A program made the position numbers and the translations under genes. A model generated the notes under the pieces. The model did no database searches and was not told the origin of the DNA. It saw nothing but the letters and a program-made list of their open reading frames with translations. From positions 4,278,001 through 4,342,000 of the forward strand of contig NC_064038.1 of NCBI RefSeq assembly GCF_932526225.1: a stretch of DNA of 64,000 nucleotides. The letters run 5' to 3'. This DNA is from Nematostella vectensis (Eukaryota > Cnidaria > Anthozoa > Actiniaria > Edwardsiidae). Shown here in pieces: positions 1 through 12,100 of this stretch (the stretch's first letter is position 1; each line of letters starts with the position of its first letter).

Positions 1-1140
1 TTTGGTTACTTTGTCTGGGTGCAGAGGGGTGTGTAGTTTGGTTACTTTGTCTGGGAGCAGAGGGGTGTGTAGTTTGTTTACTTTATCAGGGTGCAGAGGG
101 GTGTGTAGTTTGGTTACTTTGTCTGGGTGCAGAGGGGTGTGTAGTTTGTTTACTTTGTCTGGGAGCAGAGGGGTGGGTAGTTTGTTTACTTTATCTGGGT
201 GCAGAGGGGTGTGTAGTTTGGTTACTTTGTCTGGGTGCAGAGGGGTGTGTAGTTTGGTTACTTTGTCTGGGTGCAGAGGGGTGTGTAGTTTGGTTACTTT
301 GTCTGGGTGCAGAGGGGTGGGTAGTGTGGTTACTTTGTCTGGGTGCAGAGGGGTGTGTAGTTTGGTTACTTTGTCTGGGTGCAGAGGGGTGTGTAGTTTG
401 GTTACTTTGTCTGGGTGCAGAGGGGTGTGTAGTTTGTTTACTTTGTCTGTGTGCAGAGGGGTGTGTAGTTTGTTTACTTTATCTGGGTGCAGAGGGGTGG
501 GTAGTTTAGTTACTTTGTCTGTGTGCAGAGGTGTGGGTAGTGTGGTTACTTTGTCTGGGTGTAGAGGGGTGGGTAGTTTGGTTACTTTGTCTGGGTGCAG
601 AGGGGTGTGTAGTTTGTTTACTTTGTCTGGGAGCAGAGGGGTGGGTAGTTTGTTTACTTTGTCTGGGTGCAGAGGGGTGTGTAGTGTGGTTACTTTGTCT
701 GGGTGCAGAGGGGTGGGTAGTTTGGTTACTTTGTGTAGGTGTAGAGGGGTGTGTAGTGTGGTTACTTTGTCTGGGTGCAGAGGGGTGTGTAGTTTGTTTA
801 CTTTGTGTAGGTGTAGAGGGGTGTGTAGTTTGGTTACTTTGTCTGGGTGTAGAGGGGTGTGTAGTTTGTTTACTTTATCTGGGTGCAGAGGGATGGGTAG
901 TGTGGTTACTTTGTCTGGGTGTAGAGGGGTGTGTAGTGTGGTTACTTTGTCTGGGTGTAGAGGGGTGGGTAGTTTGGTTACTTTGTCTGGGTGCAGAGGG
1001 GTGTGTAGTTTGTTTACTTTGTCTAGGAGCAGAGGGATGGGTAGTTTGGTTACTTTGTCTGGGTGCAGAGGGGTGTGTAGTTCGTTTACTTTGTCTGGGT
1101 GCAGAGGGGTGTGTAGTTTGGTTACTTTGTCTGGGTGCAG
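1..1140. repeat. 36-bp minisatellite, about 31 copies
   Basis: A tandem array with a 36-bp period runs from the window edge to about 1140. The core is ggttactttgtctgggtgca followed by gaggggtgtgtagttt. Variants are gtgtgtag or gtgggtag, and tttgg, gtgtgg or tttgt. Because 36 is a multiple of three and the unit lacks stops, forward and reverse frames stay open for long distances. These ORFs are repeat artefacts. The array lies 3' of the SMN coding end and may continue beyond the window. Confidence 0.97.
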
Positions 1141-1305
1141 GCCTCAGCTTTGTCTTTGAGCAAGAGAGGGCCATAAACGTATATACAAAAGTTTTTCTTA
1201 AAAAAAAGGTAAGATGGATCAACATATGTTTAGTTTTTTATGACCATACATTTCCATAGAAGCTGTTTGAGGACAACTGTTTTCAATGAGGTGATAGTTT
1301 CCTCC

Positions 1306-1562
1306 TGTGAATGAACAATAACAAGCAATGGAAGCAGTCCACTGCTTTGATAATTAATACACAAATGTGTTTTGTGGTTAATATTTTCCTGCTATTCCAA
1401 TAAACCTGGTATTATTGGGAATTGTCTGTTTGTGAATGAACAATAACAAGTAAAGGAAGTAGTCCACTGCCGTGATAATTCATAATATTTATGTGTTTTG
1501 TGGTTAATATTTCGCTGCTATTCCATAATTTTTCTGGCATTATTGGGAATTGTCTGTTTGTT
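1306..1562. repeat. Two tandem copies (~125-130 bp) that include the SMN stop-codon region
   Basis: The segment starting tgtgaatgaacaataacaag at 1306 recurs at 1431, about 125 bp later. Both copies end in a tattattgggaattgtctgt-type sequence. In the second copy this ending is the last SMN codons plus the TAA at 1540-1542. The first copy, further downstream on the minus strand, is therefore a diverged duplicate of the coding end. Confidence 0.85.
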
Positions 1563-4500
1563 GTCCTGATGTCTGGGCATCATCTGGTTCAGACGGGGTG
1601 ACTGTTGTTTCCATGGGAGAGTGGGTCTGTGAATCTGCATGTGATCGGGTTCTTGATTGTTGAAGCCCCTGTGAAAAACAAAAATGATAAAAGACATTAA
1701 GGGCCTATTTCCTTCCTTTCCCTCAGAAATTCTGGCCCAAAAGGCCTGGTTGGCAAGCAAAGCTCATGTCATTCAGACAGTATGGTCCACATCCTTATTC
1801 ACTTTTATCCTAAAACTATCAAGGTATCCATGGTAACTCACATCAAACAATACAGAAATTTATTACACTGCTCCATGACACTAAATGAAGAGACCTTTCA
1901 AGCCCCTTAGCCCTCTGAACCTGGTAGTATCCAAAGCAACATGAGCCAGTTGACATGAGCCAGTTGTACATGGTAGTATCCATGGTAACATGAGCCCACT
2001 GTACCTGGTAGTATCCATGGTAACATGAGCCCACTATACCTGGTAGTATCCATGGTAACATGAGCCCACTGTAACTGGTAGTATCCATAGTAACATGCCC
2101 ACTGTACCTGGTGGTATCCATGGTAACATGAGCCTAATGTACCTGGTAGTATCCATAGTAACATGCCCACTGTACCTGGTGGTATCCATGGTAACATGAG
2201 CCTAATGTACCTGGTGGTATCCATAGTAACATGCCCATTGTACCTGGTGGTATCCATGGTAACATGAGACTAATGTACCTGGTAGTATCCATAGTAACAT
2301 GCCCACTGTACCTGGTGGTATCCATGGTAACATGAGCCTAATGTACCTGGTAGTATCCATAGTAACATGCCCACTGTACCTGGTGGTATCCATGGTAACA
2401 TGAGCCTAATGTACCTGGTAGTATCCATAGTAACATGCCCACTGTACCTGGTGGTATCCATGGTAACATGAGCCTAATGTACCTGGTAGTATCCATAGTA
2501 ACATGCCCACTGTACCTGGTGGTATCCATGGTAACATGAGCCCACTGTACCTGGTAGTATCCATAGTAACACGCCCACTGTACCTGGTGGTATCCATGGT
2601 AACATGAGCCTAATGTACCTGGTGGTATCCATGGTAACATGAGCCTAATGTACCTGGTGGTATCCATGGTAACATGAGCCTACTGTACCTGGTAGAATCC
2701 CGTATGGTAGCCGCTAAGGTACCATGACATCAGCATACTGGCTAGGGCACTGTCATCACCACCTTCGGGTGTGGTGAAGGGGTGGGGTGGTGCCGGCGGC
2801 ATTGGGGGGATTGGTCTACGCCCTAGGGAAGGTGGAAATGGTGGAAAATTGTGTCCTCCAGGCTAAAAAAAGGATTTACTATTAGTATAGTAGCTTGATT
2901 TTTTTTGTCTTTTTCCATTTTTGAATAGCAAGAATATTTAGAACTGAGAATTTTAAAAAGCTTACTTATAAGGATGTGACATTTTAGTCACATAAAATCT
3001 AGTAGAATCTAGTAGAAAAAAATTTAGTAGAAAAATCAATATCTGCTTATTTAGGAAGGTGTAGTTTAGACATCATTTTTTACATATAACATTACAAATG
3101 CCAACGGACAATGTCTACTATTTGTTTCATCATCATTTGCATGCAATTGGATTTGGGACAGCACATGAAAGTATGGCATCTAAATAGGCAATTCTTTACC
3201 TGTCTCCCAGATTTTAGCGAAATGCCTTACTAAAGGACTTACCCCAAGTAGTGGTTGCCATGGAGACCAGTGTGCCGGCACAGGGGGATAGGCTGGGGGA
3301 TAGGCTGGGGGATGGTGGTATGAAGATTGACCGTACTGGTTGGGTTGTCGACTGTCAAAAGACTGGAGTCTTGATGTCTGGACCTCTTGACTGCAAATAG
3401 AAAGTAAAAAAAAACATGTTTTGTGGGTACTATAGTTCTTGTATCTTCTTCACTTTAAAGAGGAAACTATCAAGAATACAGTTACCTCTCAGGGTGTGGC
3501 AACTATGAGAGAAAAAAAACAGTATTGCTCAGGGCGTGGTAACTATGAGGTTAAGATTACAGTATCGCTCAGTATGTCTGCAGCAAAAGGAATTTATTCG
3601 GTCTTATTTATGTCTCCCTACCCAGAAACCTGGTCAAGCTTTCAAGCAGTCCTTCATGTAAAAAAAAGATGCACCTTTAAGCTTATAATTGAGGACCCAA
3701 AAAAAGAAGATTCCCCTTCTTGGACAAAGGGTTAGACTTGAGGGAAGCAATGGTTCTCATTGTGCCTCCACTCTGTTCTCTTGAACTATTGCTTTAACAA
3801 ACTAGCTTATTGAAAATAGATAGATAATTTACCCCCTCTTTACCTATTCAAAGTCATTACATTACACATGTATGTATACCTACCACCACCTTGACCTAAT
3901 GTAGGTGATTTGACACATGTATGTGTACCCACCTCTCCTTGACCTAATGACGGTGATTTTACATGTGTAGCCTATGTGTACCCACCTCCCTCCCTCCTTG
4001 ACCTAATGACGGTGATTTTACACGTGTACCCTATGTGTACCTACCTCCTCCTTGACCTAACGAAGGTGACTTTACACGTGTACCCTATGTGTACCTACCT
4101 CCTCCTTGACCTAACGAAGGTGACTTTACATGTGTACCCTATGTGTACCTACCTCCTCCTTGACCTAACGAAGGTGACTTTACATGTGTACCCTATGTGT
4201 ACCTACCTCCTCCTTGACCTAACGAAGGTGACTTTACACGTGTACCCTATGTGTACCTACCTCCTCCTTGACCTAACGAAGGTGACTTTACACGTGTACC
4301 ATATGTGTACCTACCTCCTCCTTGACCTAACGAAGGTGACTTTACACGTGTACCCTATGTGTACCTACCTCCTCCTTGACCTAACGAAGGTGACTTTACA
4401 CGTGTACCCTATGTGTACCTACCTCCTCCTTGACCTAACGAAGGTGACTTTACACGTGTACCCTATGTGTACCTACCTCCTCCTTGACCTAACGAAGGTG

Positions 4501-7487
4501 ACTTTACATGTGTACCCTATGTGTACCTACCTCCTCCTTGACCTAACGAAGGTGACTTTACATGTGTACCCTATGTGTACCTACCTCCTCTTTGACCTAA
4601 CGAAGGTGACTTTACACGTGTACCCTATGTGTACCTACCTCCTCCTTGACCTAACGAAGGTGACTTTACATGTGTACCCTATGTGTACCAACCTCCTCCT
4701 TGACCTAACGAAGGTGACTTTACACGTGTACCCTATGTGTACCTACCTCCTCTTTGACCTAACGAAGGTGACTTTACACGTGTACCCTATGTGTACCTAC
4801 CTCCTCCTTGACCTAACGAAGGTGACTTTACACGTGTACCCTATGTGTACCTACCTCCTCCTTGACCTAACGAAGGTGACTTTACACGTGTACCCTATGT
4901 GTACCTACCTCCTCCTTGACCTAACGAAGGTGACTTTACACGTGTAAGCTGTCAGGAAGGTGTTGATCACAGCCTGGTGCATATGTCCGGATGGGTGTTC
5001 TGGGGCGAGACACAGGTCGCTCACTTGCCACTGAGTGGCTGCCTGATTGCTTCCATCAAGGCCATTCTCCTGAGACAGAATATGATAAAAGGTTCAGAAA
5101 TGGTAATTATTAAATTGTTATCCATTACAACACTGCAGGAAATGATAGTTAAATTTTACTATGGTAATCTCTTTCAAAACCAAATTAAATGCAACAACTT
5201 CAAATTTTTTGTGCTCAGACTTGGAGTTTTGACAATACAGTATCTTTGAAAGTGCAAGGATTAATATGCCACTAAATCAGAACAACAGCTATGTGCTCAT
5301 TCACTTTTAAAAGGAAACCACTGTAATTTTGGTGCATTATAGATATTAGAAACGGTATAGCATCAGTTAGCAGAAGGTCTCTTTATCAGGCTCTGTGTAC
5401 CATAAGTCTAGGTGACTGGTATGGAGGGTAGAGCGGTGAATCAACAACATGTTCTCCTTGCTCTGTCATTGGTGAATCTGCCACTTTTCTTTTATCCAAA
5501 GGCAGCAAATCATTTAGATTTTGCTCTTCTTCATTTCCATAGCCCTAAAATTAATAAATTTCGTTTACTATAGTATTTTTTTAAAAAAACTGCCATGTTA
5601 CCTTGGTGTTTACAGTGGGATCTTGATTTCACAATTTACAACATCTAACAATAAACTTTTATAAAGAATTCATTTCTTTCTCAAGACAAAACAATATGAG
5701 AAAGGCCTTAAACCTATAACATTCAGGATGTCAAACCACAGACATCAGCTCTTTCTAGTACCACCAGGAAACTGTCACTATCGCAGTAAGGGTCACACTA
5801 ACAGGAGAGAGGATGGTCTATATAATTGAACAATCACTGTATCTGCTACATGACATATCCTGGATATTACTAATTAGTTAAACACACATGTACTAACTTG
5901 ACCTAATGTCACCAGGGACTTTCCTCCTTAGAGTGTTTGTACTTATTGCCTGGACGTTAGTATTATAGCAACATACCTGATACATGACAATACATGTCTG
6001 TGCATCACAATCTATAGACGTAATGACTGCCTCATACATCAACCCATCCTCAGAAAAGATAGCTCTGCATGAGTCGCCGACTTTCCACTGAAAAAAACAG
6101 AGCAGAGCATTCACAGGGAATTGACTTTAATACAAGACTTAATTAGTAGAGAGTTGACTGTAATACAAAAGCAGGGCTCACAGTTAGCAATAAATGGTAT
6201 ATTTTGCATGTTTCAAAAATCAATTAATTATCAATACAGCAAAAACAGTGAGAATCAAGTTGGTAATAATCATTTGCAGTTCTTACAGTTCTGTTGTTGT
6301 TTTCTTTCTTGTTGTCATCACGTTTCCCTTGTTGTTTTTTTCTATAAAAAAAAGGTGTTTATCTTATTACTTGTTCAGACTAACTAGAGGCTTTATTGTA
6401 AAACAATAAAATATCTATATATCTATAGATATCTATATGTCTACACATCACAGAGATTCCTGACCTGTTCCGGTTCTTTCCCTTGCCAGGACTAGGCTCA
6501 CCATTCTAGAAACAAGGTTATTTGTATATTTAGTGTTACTTGCATCATCCCAATTATAAAATCATTTCCATGGTCCTGTACTGTCATGTATATGGCACCA
6601 CTCAATTGCACAATCCTCCACTCCACTATTGAGGAGTTTTTGTTCCCACTAACCAGGGTGAGAAAAGTCTAATAAAAGCAACTGTCAATATAATAACATT
6701 TTTAGCTGACATGCAATCTTTTGAAATAAAATATTATATTATCTTTATTTTATGGAATTCTGGGTAAGCTACACTCTTCAAGTAGCAAGGTAATTGAATG
6801 TACCTTGGTTGGGGTATTAGGTAGTTGAATGGACATTATTATAAATATGTTATGCCCCACATACCTTGATTAAGTTAACAGCCCTGTCGTACGCCTCAAT
6901 AAGAGCCGAGTCATCCCATATGTCAGAGACACTGGTGCTCTACAAGAAAAAAAAAAACAGTCCCTCAAGTGTAAATAATAATACAAGAGGAATAAAGGCG
7001 CCTTTATCCAGAACAACAGTTCTGGGGGATTTACCCTGAATTGTTAAACTGTATTATGTGACATTATATGTATATTATGTACATTATGCGTATACTTAAC
7101 GCTTTGTATTTGCCATGCAGTTAATACTTAGGAGAAACGTGTTATAACAATGCAACATAAGTCATTAAACACAAGCTGGAATTAGCCATCTAGTAGTTTC
7201 TTCTCAAACAATAATATGAGATGATTAGTGAGAATGTGTAGTTTAATTATTGTTTTTGAAATTCACGTTTGTAAAATGAAGAACGACAATTCCAACTCAA
7301 ATTTGCCGCCAATTAAATCAGTTCATATAAGAATTCAGGACAACACAAAAGTTAAACATTAGTATTCCGATAGGTAGAGCATAAATTCCTGAGCTGGCTC
7401 CACGATGTTTCCTTAGCGAAGGTAGCTTGCCTCTCTCGTTACCTGCCCAGCTTTGTAAATCACTTCTCCTTCCATCTCGTCCGCCAT
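1540..7487 (-). CDS. SMN1: Survival motor neuron protein (SMN), 10 coding exons, ~316 aa
   Basis: SMN is the scaffold of the SMN-Gemin complex that loads Sm rings onto spliceosomal snRNAs. Minus-strand exons: 7487-7443, 6939-6865, 6505-6465, 6341-6287, 6087-5977, 5544-5417, 5069-5025, 3390-3243, 2862-2689, 1668-1540 (TAA). The start is ATG at 7487 ([15 protein letters not shown]). Residues 16-40 hold the Gemin2-binding helix ([17 protein letters not shown]). Residues 41-72 are a Lys/Asn-rich basic linker. The Tudor domain starts at 73 (WKVGDSC) and keeps the aromatic cage: Trp of WKVGD, Tyr of LMYEA, both Tyr of [11 protein letters not shown] Pro/Tyr-rich segment follows, then the C-terminal YG box ([16 protein letters not shown]). 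Length is close to human (294 aa). Phases match throughout, but the donors of exons 6 and 7 (5417 and 5025) are uncertain. The exon-6 donor is weak and alternatives exist. Confidence 0.93.
1910..2691. repeat. Intronic 33/35-bp minisatellite built from the SMN YG-box exon donor site
   Basis: About 21 units alternate between a 35-bp form (cctggtggtatccatggtaa then catgagcctaatgta) and a 33-bp form (cctggtagtatccatagtaa then catgcccactgta). Together they give a 68-bp higher-order period. The array fills the last SMN intron and abuts the exon end at 2689. Read on the minus strand, each unit contains CTACCAG followed by GTACAT or GTACAG. This is the same as the real exon end TTCTACCAG and its donor GTACAG. 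Confidence 0.93.
3850..4946. repeat. 54-bp minisatellite in SMN intron 7, about 20 copies
   Basis: The unit is ctacctcctccttgacctaa then cgaaggtgactttacacgtg then taccctatgtgta. It repeats about 18 times almost perfectly from 3990 to 4946, with two diverged copies at the left edge. The main variable site is cacgtg or catgtg, an E-box-like palindrome. The 54-bp period leaves a 323-codon frame open on the plus strand, which is not a gene. The array lies between SMN exons at 5025 and 3390. Confidence 0.96.
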
Positions 7488-9189
7488 CTTGGAGTAACAC
7501 TAGGACCCAGTCTCTCCCGGAAATAGAAGTAATAGCTTTCAACGTGACTCATAAAATCTATAAAATCACCAATTCACTTTGCCTGCAAGCGTGTCCTATC
7601 GCGTCCGTGGTCCGGTAATAAAAAAAAAACGCTGATGGCGCGAAAACCTCGTGAGGTCAGGTTTCCCTCCAGGTCGGGTGAGTGCTCGCAGATAGTCTGG
7701 GCTGGACTTTCCGCCAAAGGAGAAAGGGCTATGTCTAACAGTAACATGGTAGTATCAAAAAAGATGATAACGGTAGATACTTAGAGACTAATACAAACCC
7801 CCTCTCCCCCCACCCACCCACCTCGTCCGAGGCTTGACGAAGTGTAAGAATTGGTGTTTAATTTATTTTATTTATGGCGATGGGCCGAACGGAGATAAAA
7901 GAATACTAGCAACACATACCACAGGGTAACCATAAAAAAAATGTCCTTTACGATCTAAATTAATACAGAACAGGTTACCCATGTGTCAAGGTCTTAGTAA
8001 GGGCTAGCAGGATTTTTGTTTTAGTGTTAGTTGCTAGCCATAGCCTTTTCGAAAAAAAAAAAATAAAAAAATAAAATATTTTTGACACATTTGAGTGTGA
8101 AAGATCTTACCTGAAAGGAAATCAGAATTGAATTTCAGATCTAACACTTAACGTGATCTTCGCTGTAAAAAAAAATAACTAAGCATATTAACGGGGTTGT
8201 CTGTCAAACTATTCATTGACAAATGCGCCACGATGAAAATCATTGGTTGCGACAGATTTTATAACAACGTGCGTCAGCTTATGTCGTTACAGCGTGAGAG
8301 ACTTTGAATCGCATGAATCATGATTTCTAGACGCTTAGGTTGAACCCCTACACCCAATGGCAGCGATAGTGGAAAATATGAACTCTACACTCCTAAGAAA
8401 TTCGAGGAGATTAGCTTACTACAAGTTTAATCACCGTATTTTGTAAAAACCTAAGACACCTTACATTCCGTGCATCTTAATTTACCTTGCTTTTGTTGTT
8501 CCGAGTACAAAGCAAATGTCATATACACGTGCGTGACTGGACAAAGAAGCAAAAAGGCTAAAGACAGCAATGTAGACCTAGGTCGTAGTTTACTGCACAT
8601 GATGACGACATCACTTCATTACTATAGTAACACACCCATTCCCAAGAGACGCAAGAGTGAAAAAGACCCCGATATTTTTCAGTCTATATTTCAGCGAACT
8701 GTGCGTGGCGTAACCGACTAAGACAGGCCTGGGATCCTGGTTATTGCCTCCCCATTATTTACTATTACTATCAGTATTTTTATGGCGTTATTATTTTTTC
8801 AAATCGCCTTTATGCAGCAGTCATTGATATTTCAGCGCATAGCCAGGATTTGCCCCCCCCCCCCCCTACCCGCCCCCTCCCGCACGGATCCCCTTATTCC
8901 TGCCATGAAGTTTTACTTTTGGACAGGGGAAGGGAAAGACAACCGGGATTCTTTCTTCTCTTCATAACTTTTCTTTCATTTTTTACTAAATTAAAACACT
9001 CTATGATAATTCATAAACAATAAATATAGTTTTTTTACATGCCAGTGGGGGCAATCACTGACATTAGACAAATTCGAATGAGTTCCAGGCTTAGCGGCGT
9101 ATTCCTTATTGGGAGTATTTTACCCAGCTCTCGCTGCGGCCGCGGGAGAACGCTAATTAGCATAATAAGATGCGTCACGTGGTTAGCCG
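7488..9189. other. Intergenic region between the SMN start and the LRRC49 stop
   Basis: No supported gene was found. The stretch contains simple A-rich and C-rich runs (poly-C near 8857) and an isolated 83-codon plus-strand ORF at 8470-8721 without domain, repeat or splice support. The SMN promoter should lie just right of 7487, but no TATA box or other motif is clear. Confidence 0.6.
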
Positions 9190-12100
9190 TTATTTTCTTT
9201 GTCGTATACTGTCAAAAGCTCTTTCCATACATTTATCTCTATCGTTCAAGTCTATGACGGCTTTTTGGATAAGTTCGCTAAATAGGTTGGGTAATATGGT
9301 GTCAAGTCGCTTCTGCTTCCGGTCAACCAGTATGGAATTCTGGGTAATCTCTTTGATGTAATTTTCTGCGAATGTTTTCCTCGACTCAGTTTCCTAGAAA
9401 GAAAAAAAATGAAACGTTTTTAAAAGTTAAAGGTGCGAAAAGAAAAAGACGGAAATACAGACAGAGTCAGTTAGACAGACTGACGGACAGACACAGTCAA
9501 GCAGACTGAAAGAGACAGTGAAACAGACTGACAGACAGGCAGAAACAGCAGATGGCGGACTGACAGACAGATAAAGGAAGTCAGACGTACTAAAAGACAG
9601 AGACAGTCGGACAGAATGAAAAAAAACATTCAAACAGACTGACAGACAGGCAGAAACAGCAGATGGCGGACTGACAGACAGATAAAGGAAGTCAGACTTA
9701 CTGACAGACAGAGACAGTCGGACAGAATGAAAAAAAACATTCAAACAGACTGACAGACAGGCAGAAACAGCAGATGGCGGACTGACAGACAGATAAAGGA
9801 AGTCAGACTTACTGACAGACAGAGACAGTCGGACAGAATGAAAAAAAACATTCAAACAGACTGACAGACAGGCAGAAACAGCAGATGGCGGACTGACAGA
9901 CAGATAAAGGAAGTCAGACTTACTGACAGACAGAGGCAGTCGGACAGAATGAAAAAAAACATTCAAACAGACTGACAGACAGGCAGAAACAGCAGATGGT
10001 GGACTGACAGACAGATAAAGGAAGTCAGACTTACTGACAGACAGAGACAGTCGGACAGAATGAAAAAAAACATTCAAACAGACTGACAGACAGGCAGAAA
10101 CAGCAGATGGACTGACACACAGATAAAGGAAGTCAGACGTACTGACAGACAGAGACAGTCGGACAGAATGAAAAAAACATTCAAACAGACTGAAGACAGA
10201 TAGGAACAGTCAGACGTACTGAAAGACAGATAGGAACAGTCAGACGGACTGACAGACAGATAGGAACAGTCAGACGGACTGAAACGGAAGGAAGGATGGT
10301 CGTCAGACAGACAGGGACAGTCACCATTCACAAGGATTGTTAGAAAGATAGTGAGACAGAAGAAACAGAGAGAAGGAAGGACGAGCAGGGAGACGGACAA
10401 ACGGTCAGACCGTACCTCTGCCTGCTTCTGGTTGAGACCGACTGGCCAGTACTGAAGGCCGATTCTCCCGACAGACTCATTTGATGAGGTCCTAGAAATA
10501 CACAAACAACAGTCATTGCAAGCCAAGCTGTCCATGGCGGTGCGTCTGGCTAGAGTTTTATGTCTAGTTTGCATGCTGCCTATTTACATCAACATGAAGC
10601 TGCAAACCGCCTTCTATACGTAGTGTCTGTGCAGCTTGCACGGATTACGCTCTCTTAGACTACATATTCGTCACTTCGACCGCGGTCCTTTTTTTCTTGC
10701 CTACAGTGCTCACCTTTCGTGTTTGCCCTCCGTCTTCTTTGCCTTATCGTCAACACCTCTTCTCCTGTATAAGCAACACAATCATCATCAACTAAGGCTA
10801 AGCTCAAACGTCGAATTATCCATGAATTACTTCGAATGCTCGAGTAAGCGAGCATTCAAACTCAATCTTCCCGACACTTACTTTGAATCCCCGAGTAACG
10901 TGAGAAGACGAGACTGCGGGAGTTGCGAGGTAGTTAGATGTGCAAGGTTTCCAAACAGCTTCTCGGCATTAACTTTGTCGGCCGCTGTCACCTAAAAGAG
11001 TATAGACAAGTATAAATTAAGCAAGTGTGAAGAAAAGATGTGCATATAAGAGTAATCAAGTTTAAAGCAAGTGTGAAGAAAAGATGTGCATATAAGAGTA
11101 ATCAAGTTTGAAGCAAGTGTGCAGAAAAGATGTGCTGATAAGAGTAATCAAGTTTGAAGCAAGTGTGAAGAAAAGATGTGCATATAAGAGTAATCAAGTT
11201 TGAAGCAAGTGTGAAGAAAAGATGTGAATATAAGAGTAATCAAGTTTGAAGCAAGTGTGAAGAAAAGATGTGAATATAAGAGTAATCAAGTTTGAAGCAA
11301 GTGTGAAGAAAAGATGTGCTGATTATGTGTGAGATCCCAAATACTGCACCTCCTTGCCTCGAAGCCGATGGAAAATCGATCGAAAATAGATTTCACTTTG
11401 TTACTTTTGTTGGCACCCTTTTGGTTATTGTTATGAAATTATTGGTTGCTTATTGTTGTTGTTTACCTTGATGTCATCCTCATGTTGTTCATGTTTTTGT
11501 TTTTGTTTACTTTGATGTCAGTGTTTATTATAATTGTTTAGCTGGATGTCATTGAATCTTGTGTTGTTGTTGTTTACCTCGATGTCATTGATCTTCGTGA
11601 GTGACAGATGCGCGAGTCTAAACAGCACGTAGGGTCTCCAAAGCGTAAATTCAGTGACGGGATTCCTGTCTGTGTGGATGACGAGCGTTTCCAGTCTCCT
11701 GAGCATAGCAAGGGCGTTGATTTGCTGTAGATTATTGATGCTTGTTTCGGTGAAGATTAAACCCTAAAAGGACCGAAAAAACATGTTAGACCCAGAAAAC
11801 AACATGATAAAAAACGATTAAACCCAGAAAAGACCAAAGAGAACAACACGTTAGATGCCAAGAGAGCAACATATCTTATACGATATGTTCTTTTATTATC
11901 AAATAACACCGAGGGAGAGCGAATGAATATCACTGGAGTAAGACTAGGTCGAGTACAAATGTACAGCGATATTTCTTCTTCTTTTGTACTGGTTTGATCC
12001 CTATCAAATGGCGTATGGGGCTCGCCAAACTATTAAGACTCGAAAAAAATAATATCCAGCTATATTGTACACTAAAATGTCAATAATATATACATGCACA

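Noticed and set aside
2..1159. 385-codon plus-strand ORF, and similar ORFs at 3976-4947, 9427-10077 and 23816-24616
   Set aside because: All are produced by stop-free tandem repeats. None has a start context, splice structure or non-repetitive sequence.
1910..2691. CRISPR-like appearance of regular repeats
   Set aside because: Units are contiguous with no unique spacers, and the genome is eukaryotic. The array is a minisatellite.
8470..8721. 83-codon ORF between SMN and LRRC49
   Set aside because: No domain, no paralogy, and no splice signals consistent with an exon. Composition is like the flanks.
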